Assembly (NCBI GenBank): GCA_002388005.1
Contig: DGLO01000100.1
Location: 45,985-51,760 of the forward strand
DNA from: Candidatus Neomicrothrix sp. UBA4542
GTDB taxonomy: Bacteria; Actinomycetota; Acidimicrobiia; Acidimicrobiales; Poriferisodalaceae
Reading direction: 5' to 3'
DNA: 5,776 bases
Positions 1-4,744 of this stretch are shown one piece after another. How positions within the stretch are numbered: the first letter of the stretch is position 1; the number at the start of each line of letters is the position of its first letter. The position numbers were made by a program, and so were the translations under genes. Under the pieces are notes generated by a model, which searched no databases, was not told where the DNA came from, and saw only the letters and a program-made list of their open reading frames with translations.

Positions 1-24
1 GCGTCGGCAGCGTCGGCAGCGTCG
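1..24. repeat. 9-bp tandem repeat coding an Ala-Asp tail
   Basis: The unit gcgtcggca occurs at 1-9 and 10-18 and begins again at 19-24. The same 9-mer recurs at 47-55 in a different reading frame. On the minus strand the tandem copies encode DAADAADA (549 onward) in the subunit I-like protein, after its proline-rich end. It looks like a slippage-prone, low-complexity acidic tail or linker; the window edge hides its full length. Confidence 0.6.
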
Positions 25-1667
25 AGGAGTGGGGTGCCCGAAATAAGCGTCGGCAACTGATCGGGCTCACCAATTGGTGGAGGCGATGGCAGCATCCATT
101 CAGGGGACTGCGCCGACCATGGGTCGTCGTCAGCTTCGGCGCCTTTCTTCATTCCTATGGAAATCATCACATTTAATAAGAGCAGTGCCGTGCCTGCCAG
201 AAGAATCACTACGCCCGCCACACCAATAGCGTTGAGTCCCTCAGCTCCGGAGTCATCGACCCAACTTGCGTAGATAGCGGTTGCGTTGGGTTCCCCGTAG
301 ACAAAGTCGGGCTGTTCGGTGAGGAGCCCTGACAGAGCTGGACCGAGGAACGCGAGCAAAGCTCCGGCGCCGATCACGAGAAAATTCAGCATGCCGAGCA
401 ATTCGTTGAGCTGTCGACCCCAGATCTTGGGTGCCCACCAATGAACGGCAGCCAAAAGTCCCAGCAGACCTGCCCCATAAATGAGCACGGATTGTTGTCC
501 TGTCACCCAGGTGGTCATCCGTAACTGGGGATTGCCGTCATTCCCACGCCCGGCGATTTCTAGCCAGTCGGTTGCTGCGCCGATTAGACCAAACAACGCG
601 CCGAATAGGACAAGTTTTCCTGCTCCTAGGGCCGCCAACAGTGAGGTGGTTACCTTCGGCATTTTGCGGTTTTGGACTAATGCGAATCCGAGGAGGCCTA
701 GCAGACCGGTTGTGCCAAGAACAGCCCCACCGTAAAGCCCTACCAAAACGACACCTTCAAGGCCGTCGATGATGTCGGCACCTTCCCCCGTAACTGAAAA
801 GTTGGCCCAAGCACCAAATCCGAAGAGCCCGACAAGCCCAAGGGTGAAATACATGGCGATGGGTTCAAACACGCGCCGTTTGGCCGCAGCGAGAACAACT
901 TCGGCGACCACGCCCAATACTGGGACGACATAAATGAACAGTTGAGGGGTGCGGTGGATCCAGTCGATTCGTTCCCAAATTCCGTAGTTACCGGATAGAA
1001 AAATTCGTCCGTACCGGTGGTCAATGTAAATAATCGCTATCTGGCCAAGAAGAACTGGCAGGCTCACCACCAACATTGATGCTGACACCAGCGCCGACCA
1101 GGCAAAGGGCGGCGCGGCGTCTAGGTAGAGCCCAGGCGACCGCATGGTCATCACCGTCGTTGCGACGGCAATGGAGCCAATCAAGAGGGCGACGACGAGA
1201 CCGCTCAACGCGAGCAGATGTAAGTCGACCCCGTTGGCCCATCCACCATAGGGTCCGCCGTTACCTAGGTAGGCCCCGATGAGGACAATGGCAGATACTT
1301 CCCACACCCAGAACGACGCTGTCGCGGCTCGAGGGAACGCCAGATTGGGCGCACCGATCTGCAAGGGCACCATGTAGATAGCCATGCCAAGGAAGGCCGG
1401 GATTAGGAATAGAAGTGTTAGGGCTTCACGAGAAAACGTGAACCCTTGCGCAAAACCGTCACTACCAAGACTCACGAATTCGGTGGCTGATGTGAGATCC
1501 AACCTGACCAGCAAGTCAAGGAATACTCCCAAAACGAGAAACAACATAGAACTGACGATGAACAACCGCCCTGTTCGTTTGTGGTCCGCGGTCGTCATCC
1601 ACCCAAAAGGTGTCGGATTCTCAACAGGTACCCCCGGAGACGTTGCTGCAGTGGTGTTTTCGCTCAT
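1..1667 (-). CDS. Ligand-less paralogue of cytochrome c oxidase subunit I (CtaD/CoxA family), C-terminus beyond window
   Basis: An ATG at 1667-1665 opens 555 codons with no stop, running off the left edge. Family signs of A-type subunit I occur in order: TTADHKR (25-31), PLQIGAPNLAFPR (101-113), SFW (118-120), TTVMTMRSPGL (170-180), SLPVLLG (202-208), WAPKIWGR (411-418) and the C-terminal DPWSAQSPEW...PSPPP (515-531). About twelve hydrophobic helices are visible, so the fold is full length. The metal sites are gone: the low-spin heme His in helix II is S79, the HPEVY motif reads TPQLF (240-244), the HH pair is N289/F290, and the two His of HDTYFVVAHFH are Q391 and S393. The protein has only five His and no Cys. 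Normal subunit I reduces O2 at heme a3-CuB; this one should not. It follows ctaB and a possible small gene, with AGGA four bases before the start. An intact frame argues against a pseudogene. Family membership is certain; function is unknown. Confidence 0.9.
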   Translation of the reverse strand, partial: MSENTTAATSPGVPVENPTPFGWMTTADHKRTGRLFIVSSMLFLVLGVFLDLLVRLDLTSATEFVSLGSDGFAQGFTFSREALTLLFLIPAFLGMAIYMVPLQIGAPNLAFPRAATASFWVWEVSAIVLIGAYLGNGGPYGGWANGVDLHLLALSGLVVALLIGSIAVATTVMTMRSPGLYLDAAPPFAWSALVSASMLVVSLPVLLGQIAIIYIDHRYGRIFLSGNYGIWERIDWIHRTPQLFIYVVPVLGVVAEVVLAAAKRRVFEPIAMYFTLGLVGLFGFGAWANFSVTGEGADIIDGLEGVVLVGLYGGAVLGTTGLLGLLGFALVQNRKMPKVTTSLLAALGAGKLVLFGALFGLIGAATDWLEIAGRGNDGNPQLRMTTWVTGQQSVLIYGAGLLGLLAAVHWWAPKIWGRQLNELLGMLNFLVIGAGALLAFLGPALSGLLTEQPDFVYGEPNATAIYASWVDDSGAEGLNAIGVAGVVILLAGTALLLLNVMISIGMKKGAEADDDPWSAQSPEWMLPSPPPIGEPDQLPTLISGTPLLDAADAAD

Positions 1668-1855
1668 CGTGTCCTGTTAATTGGTGCCTCAATAGATGGG
1701 GTGGCGGCCTGGCCCGAAGGTCGGCCGGGTTCGAAAGCGCGGTCGGTGCCGCACAGGTGCTGGAAGGGCACTTTACTCACCAGATTGCCAGTCGTGTAAC
1801 TCGAAGGCAGGGTTATATTGAGGTCTTTTTGGAGCAAATTTGGCTCAACGAACAT
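1664..1855 (-). CDS. Possible small coupled gene, 63 residues, unknown function
   Basis: I do not recognise this protein. Its ATG (1855-1853) shares one base with the ctaB stop (TGATG), and its TGA (1666-1664) overlaps the start of the oxidase-like gene (ATGA). It therefore exactly fills the 187-base gap as a coupled reading frame. It begins MFVEPNLLQKDLNITLPSS, contains one Cys (C35 in QHLCG), is hydrophilic, and has no membrane segment or signal peptide. No clear Shine-Dalgarno sequence precedes the start, which would fit re-initiation after ctaB. An open frame of this length could arise by chance, and a strong hairpin lies inside it (1705-1727). The alternative is an untranslated spacer holding regulatory structure. 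The two end overlaps are seen; that the gene is real is inferred. Confidence 0.42.
   Translation of the reverse strand: MFVEPNLLQKDLNITLPSSYTTGNLVSKVPFQHLCGTDRAFEPGRPSGQAATPSIEAPINRTR
1705..1727 (-). other. Stable UUCG-capped stem-loop between ctaB and the subunit I-like gene
   Basis: Bases 1705-1714 pair with 1719-1727 (nine pairs, one G-U, bulge at 1710) around a four-base loop. In minus-strand RNA the loop reads C(UUCG)G, the classic extra-stable tetraloop. No U tract follows on either strand, so it is not a standard intrinsic terminator. It sits about 40 bases before the oxidase-like start. It could slow or protect the transcript, or tune expression of the downstream gene relative to ctaB. 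It may also be only the coding sequence of the small frame in which it lies. Confidence 0.5.
1812..1846 (-). promoter_or_regulatory. Candidate internal promoter with overlapping inverted repeat downstream of ctaB
   Basis: On the minus strand TATAAC (1817-1812) resembles a -10 box, with a poor -35-like TTTGCT (1838-1833) at 15 bases spacing. The -35 area is covered by an imperfect palindrome, GAGC-AAATTT-GGCTC on the plus strand (1832-1846), which could be an operator. If used, it would transcribe the oxidase-like gene alone, with a leader of about 135 bases containing the UUCG hairpin. It competes with the reading that this stretch is a small coding gene. The -35 match is weak. Confidence 0.22.
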
Positions 1856-2772
1856 CAACTACCAGTTCCGTACACCAACACATCGATAGCGATAGCAATA
1901 AACAGCGCCGCCAGGTAGACGATTGAGAAGGTGAATACCTTCATCGCCTGCACTGCGTTTGGCCGTCGGAGCAGTCCGAACGTACGCCACAAGAACAACA
2001 AACCAGCGACGAGTGCGACTAATAGATAAAAGAGGGTGGTGTCGGCAACTATGTGAAACCAAATCGAGAACGCTATAACAACAACGGTGTAGCCGAACAT
2101 TTGGATCGCTGTGTTACGTGTGCTGACAACTACCGGGAGCATCGGTACAGACGCTGCCTCGTAATCATCTACGTATTTGATAGCCAAGGCCCAGAAGTGT
2201 GGTGGGGTCCAGAAAAAAATGATCGCGAAGAGTAGAACGGGGCTTAACGCGAGAGAATCTGTCACTGCCGCCCAGCCGATCAGTGCTGGCGCTGCACCGG
2301 CGGCGCCGCCAATGACAATGTTTTGCTTCGAAGTTCGTTTTAGCCATAGCGAGTACACCAACACGTAGAACAGACAGGCACCGCCGGCCAAAAGCGCTGA
2401 CAGCAAATTCACCCACGTAACAAATAAAACAAACGCAGCAATTTCGAGAACGAACCCAAATATGAGCGCTGCTCGCGGGGACACCGCTCCGGTGACTAAG
2501 GGGCGACCTTGGGTTCGCTGCATCATCTGATCAATGTCGCGGTCGATGTACATGTTGAAGGTGTTGGCGCCACCTGCGGCAAGCGTCCCGCCTGCCACGG
2601 TTACGAGCACTAGCCACAGATCGGGCATTCCACCTTTTGCCGCGATCATCGAGGGAACGGTGGTGATCAGGAGCAGCTCAATGATGCGGGGCTTTGTCAG
2701 CATCACGAAAGCAGTCACTGTGGTGATCAAACCTCTATGGGTCGCTTCGACGGTCGTCGTGCTGTGCTCCAT
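1855..2772 (-). CDS. ctaB: Heme O synthase (protoheme IX farnesyltransferase)
   Basis: This integral membrane prenyltransferase of the UbiA superfamily adds a farnesyl group to heme B to give heme O, the first step toward heme A. The 305 residues match the usual family length. Visible signs are LTKPRI (25-30), the first Asp-rich motif N70-x6-DRDID (77-81) with RTQGRPL (86-92), the loop LKRTSKQNIVIGGAAGA (144-160), and FFWTPPHFWALA with the second Asp motif KYVDDYEAASVPMLP (199-213). About nine hydrophobic helices are present. I chose the ATG at 2772 because homology begins soon after it and the extra 31 residues from the ATG at 2865 look unlike a CtaB N-terminus. That upstream ATG would also overlap the divergent ctaA start in a shared CATG. 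There is no Shine-Dalgarno sequence; a -10-like box 8 bases upstream suggests a leaderless message. The stop overlaps the next possible small gene. Confidence 0.95.
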   Translation of the reverse strand: MEHSTTTVEATHRGLITTVTAFVMLTKPRIIELLLITTVPSMIAAKGGMPDLWLVLVTVAGGTLAAGGANTFNMYIDRDIDQMMQRTQGRPLVTGAVSPRAALIFGFVLEIAAFVLFVTWVNLLSALLAGGACLFYVLVYSLWLKRTSKQNIVIGGAAGAAPALIGWAAVTDSLALSPVLLFAIIFFWTPPHFWALAIKYVDDYEAASVPMLPVVVSTRNTAIQMFGYTVVVIAFSIWFHIVADTTLFYLLVALVAGLLFLWRTFGLLRRPNAVQAMKVFTFSIVYLAALFIAIAIDVLVYGTGS

Positions 2773-2780
2773 CGAGCGCC

Positions 2781-2786
2781 ACGATA
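2781..2786 (-). promoter_or_regulatory. Candidate -10 box for leaderless ctaB transcript
   Basis: On the minus strand TATCGT (TANNNT type) ends 8 bases before the ctaB ATG and no Shine-Dalgarno sequence is present. That is the geometry of actinobacterial leaderless promoters, where the transcript starts at the start codon. No convincing -35 is visible. Confidence 0.35.
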
Positions 2787-2850
2787 CGGCCCCAAACACG
2801 CTCTCACCTAACCACAAGCGTTTGATTCGCTGAGAATGTTGTTCTGCCCC

Positions 2851-2856
2851 TAACTT
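2851..2856 (+). promoter_or_regulatory. Candidate -10 box for leaderless ctaA transcript
   Basis: TAACTT (TANNNT) ends 7 bases before the ctaA ATG, again with no good Shine-Dalgarno sequence. A TTGATT at 2822-2827 resembles a -35 box but is 23 bases away, which is too far for a normal promoter. Together with the box before ctaB it makes a symmetric divergent arrangement in 91 bases. Confidence 0.35.
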
Positions 2857-2863
2857 CGGGAAC

Positions 2864-3751
2864 ATGGCAGTTCCTCGCGTGACCCCTCAGCAGTACCACC
2901 TTGTGGTTCGCGTGGCTCTGTGGTTGCTCGCAGTCATTGTCGTGTCTGGGGCGGCTGTGCGTTTGACCGGCAGCGGCCTTGGATGTAGTGATTGGCCTAA
3001 TTGCGAGCCTGGTCAACTCGTTCCAGAAGCCGACGCTCACGCTTGGGTGGAGTTCGGTAACCGGCTCGTGACTGGGCTTGTATCGATAGCTGTGATCTTG
3101 GCGGTTTCGGGTTCGATGCTGCGTAAACCGCAAGTTAGGAAACTAACAAGATGGTCTTGGGGCCTTGTAGTGGGCGTCGCTTTGCAGATTGCGCTTGGCG
3201 CTATAACGGTCATCACCCATCTTTCGCCGATGATCGTTATGGGGCATTTCTTATTGTCGATGGTGCTTATTTGGAACGCGGTAGTTCTTGAGCATCTAGC
3301 ACGACCAAGTGACTCTTCCGATAAAAATGATTATCCAACTCCGTCGTTGCGGCTTCATGCGGGAGTTGTAGCCGTGGTCACGGCGTTGGTGGTCGTAACA
3401 GGAACGGTCGTCACTGGCAGTGGGCCCCACGGTGGTGACGAGGAAGTGGAAAGGCTGGCGTTAGCTTTCTCCCAGGTGGCTAGAGCTCACGGTGGAGCGG
3501 TCATTGTTCTTCTGGTCCTTACGGTTGCTCTTCGTTTTCGTTTCCAGAATCTGCGGAACGACTTGGTGAGACGCCGAATTAACATCGTTCTCGTGGCGAT
3601 GGTTGCTCAAGCAGCAATTGGCTATACGCAGTACTTCACCGAATTGCCGGTGTTGCTGGTCGGGTTCCACATAGCGGGTGCCACGATTCTCTGGATCTCC
3701 GTAGTTCGGCTGACGCTGGCAACGGGAGCGCCTCGGCTGAGGAGGGGTTGA
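2864..3751 (+). CDS. ctaA: Heme A synthase (COX15/CtaA family)
   Basis: This membrane enzyme oxidises the C8 methyl of heme O to a formyl group, giving heme A for aa3-type oxidases. At 295 residues with about eight hydrophobic helices it has family length. Signs in order: SGAAVRLTGSGLGCSDWPNC (29-47) with the extracytoplasmic C41/C47 pair, W61-VEFGNR (E63, R67), ITHLSP...GHF (H119, H128), VTGSGPHGGD (183-192), the second-half His H209 (RAHGG), and GFHIAGA (H269). In the first-half EFGNR motif, Asn66 stands where the Bacillus EXXHR motif has its His. As I recall this is the usual actinobacterial form, so it is not taken as a defect. The ATG at 2864 starts right before the expected N-terminal helix. 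It is divergent from ctaB, and its last codons carry the clpS ribosome binding site, so the two are probably cotranscribed. Confidence 0.95.
   Translation: MAVPRVTPQQYHLVVRVALWLLAVIVVSGAAVRLTGSGLGCSDWPNCEPGQLVPEADAHAWVEFGNRLVTGLVSIAVILAVSGSMLRKPQVRKLTRWSWGLVVGVALQIALGAITVITHLSPMIVMGHFLLSMVLIWNAVVLEHLARPSDSSDKNDYPTPSLRLHAGVVAVVTALVVVTGTVVTGSGPHGGDEEVERLALAFSQVARAHGGAVIVLLVLTVALRFRFQNLRNDLVRRRINIVLVAMVAQAAIGYTQYFTELPVLLVGFHIAGATILWISVVRLTLATGAPRLRRG
3739..3747 (+). promoter_or_regulatory. Strong Shine-Dalgarno sequence that fixes the clpS start
   Basis: GAGGAGGGG lies within the last codons of ctaA. Its GGAGG core (3741-3745) ends 7 bases before the TTG at 3753, the ideal spacing. No in-frame ATG lies between here and the conserved ClpS core, so this site decides for the rare TTG start and suggests ctaA-clpS coupling. 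Confidence 0.75.
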
Positions 3752-3752
3752 T

Positions 3753-4088
3753 TTGGCTTCCGCATCTTTATTTCCGCAAAATGGGTGGGTGGGTCAAACC
3801 GAGAATTCACCAACTATCACTGATGACCAAAGTCCAGGTTCAATAGCTGATGAAGACATCCCGTGGGTGGTTCTGGTATGGAACGACCCCATAAATCTCA
3901 TGAGCTATGTGGTTCACGTCCTTCAGAGACTCTTTGGGTACAGCTCTGACAAGGCGACTCAGTTAATGCTCGATGTTCATAACAAAGGGCGCGCCGTTGT
4001 ATCCAATGGCAGCCGAGAAAAGGCTGAACTCGATGTCTTTAGGCTTCATGAGTACGGGTTGTGGGCAACTATGCAGAAAGATGTCTGA
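3753..4088 (+). CDS. clpS: ATP-dependent Clp protease adaptor ClpS
   Basis: ClpS is a small cytosolic adaptor that binds proteins carrying N-degron residues (Leu, Phe, Tyr, Trp) and hands them to the Clp ATPase-ClpP protease. The 111 residues have a flexible acidic N-terminal tail (about 1-36), which in the family enters the ATPase pore, and then the core. The core has PWVVLVWNDPINLMSYV (37-53) with N44 and D45 of the substrate pocket, LFGYSSDKATQLMLDVH (60-76) with pocket H76, and GRAVVSNGSREKAE to the end, with the actinobacterial GLWATMQ. It starts with TTG one base after the ctaA stop, behind a strong ribosome binding site. The gene overlaps the following DUF2017 gene by 8 bases. Pairing with DUF2017 is the usual actinobacterial order; linkage to ctaA is less usual. 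Confidence 0.95.
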   Translation: MASASLFPQNGWVGQTENSPTITDDQSPGSIADEDIPWVVLVWNDPINLMSYVVHVLQRLFGYSSDKATQLMLDVHNKGRAVVSNGSREKAELDVFRLHEYGLWATMQKDV

Positions 4089-4575
4089 CGTGTTTTTTCG
4101 GTACAGGTTCCGTCAACGACAGAACGGAGCGATGGAAGTGAGGATCAGCGAACAGGAACGTCAAGTACTTGGAGACCTTATGGAGCAGTTACGCGAGCTG
4201 TTGCTATCCACTTCTCCTGAAGGGCAGCTCGATCCGTCGCTTCGACGTCTCTACCCCGCCGCGTACGTTGAAGAGACTCGCTATGAACAGGAGTACCAGC
4301 GGTCAACAAGGGATCAACTGCTGGAACGAAGGTTGTCGCATCTCGACATCGTGGAAGCAACGCTCAATGACGTTGAACTTGATTCTGATTCGGTGACTGC
4401 TTGGATCACGACGCTTAACGATTTACGGCTCGTACTAGGCACTCGATTGGATGTGAGCGAAGACGACGAATCAAGAGTTCTCGATCCTGAGGACCCGCAG
4501 GAAAGGCATCGGGCGATCTATCACTATCTCAGCCATCTTCTTGGGGAGTTCGTTGAAGCTGCCGGGAACGAGTAG
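4081..4575 (+). CDS. DUF2017 family protein
   Basis: This is a conserved actinobacterial protein of unknown biochemical function that is typically encoded right after clpS. The 164 residues are soluble, acidic and mostly helical. Family signs are an N-terminal FRYRFRQ stretch, E-x-L rich helix QVLGDLMEQLRELL (28-41), DPSLRRLYPAAY (51-62), and the best conserved block AWITTLNDLRLVLGTRLDV (107-125) followed by an acidic stretch. I chose the ATG at 4081, which overlaps the end of clpS, because the family N-terminus begins about here; the in-frame ATG at 4132 would remove the first block. A longer frame exists upstream but only shadows clpS. The overlap implies coupled translation with clpS, so a role in ClpS-linked proteolysis is a fair guess from context only. 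Confidence 0.88.
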   Translation: MSDVFFRYRFRQRQNGAMEVRISEQERQVLGDLMEQLRELLLSTSPEGQLDPSLRRLYPAAYVEETRYEQEYQRSTRDQLLERRLSHLDIVEATLNDVELDSDSVTAWITTLNDLRLVLGTRLDVSEDDESRVLDPEDPQERHRAIYHYLSHLLGEFVEAAGNE

Positions 4576-4615
4576 AACCATTCAAGTGATCGGTGGTTTC
4601 CCTATCCGGGACGCC

Positions 4616-4621
4616 TAGTCT
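4616..4621 (+). promoter_or_regulatory. Candidate -10 box of the tRNA-Glu gene
   Basis: TAGTCT lies 12 bases before the mature tRNA end, which would place the start about 6 bases upstream of it. The -35 region (about 4593-4598, GTGGTT) is a poor match. The tRNA could equally be transcribed by readthrough from the DUF2017 gene, which ends 58 bases upstream. Confidence 0.3.
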
Positions 4622-4633
4622 GGGCCTGCTAGA

Positions 4634-4709
4634 GCCCCCATCGTCTAGCGGCCTAGGACACCGGCCTTTCACGCCGGCAGCACGGGTTCGAATCCCGTTG
4701 GGGGTGCCA
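4634..4709 (+). tRNA. trnE: tRNA-Glu, anticodon TTC
   Basis: The cloverleaf can be drawn fully. The acceptor stem pairs 4634-4640 with 4699-4705 (last pair G-U). The anticodon stem CCGGC/GCCGG encloses the loop CTTTCAC with anticodon TTC at 4668-4670. The T stem ACGGG/CCCGT encloses TTCGAAT (4687-4693). The discriminator is G4706 and CCA is encoded at 4707-4709. The D-arm region GTCTAGCGGCCTAGGAC fits tRNA-Glu. It is transcribed away from DUF2017 and convergently with the histidine kinase gene, which ends 35 bases downstream. Confidence 0.97.
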
Positions 4710-4744
4710 CATAGTCGAAATCTGACTCTTCGCGGCGCAGAGGA

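Noticed and set aside
1..1667. Subunit I-like gene as a pseudogene
   Set aside because: No stop or frameshift in 555 codons, and motifs outside the metal sites are kept, which random decay would not leave.
481..1680. Plus-strand open frames opposite the oxidase-like gene (for example 481-735 and 1384-1680)
   Set aside because: They lack family motifs and are shadows of a minus-strand gene with clear homology over its full length.
1700..1760. A tRNA or tRNA-like element suggested by GGGTTCGAAAG
   Set aside because: The T-stem does not pair and no anticodon or acceptor stem can be drawn.
2773..2865. ctaB start at 2865 giving a 336-residue protein
   Set aside because: The extra 31 residues do not look like a CtaB N-terminus, and the start would share CATG with ctaA, leaving no room for a promoter of either gene.
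3041..3070. Inactive heme A synthase because the first motif lacks its His (EFGNR)
   Set aside because: As I recall this is the normal form in actinobacterial CtaA, and E63, R67 and the other His are kept.
3973..4080. Longer DUF2017 frame starting at 3973
   Set aside because: The extra 36 residues lie antiframe within the conserved clpS core; the family N-terminus fits the ATG at 4081.
4576..4600. Intrinsic terminator after DUF2017 (AACCA/TGGTT stem)
   Set aside because: Only five pairs with a 13-base loop and just three T residues following.
4710..4744. Terminator between tRNA-Glu and the convergent kinase gene (CTCT/AGAG)
   Set aside because: Only a four-base stem and no T tract on either strand.
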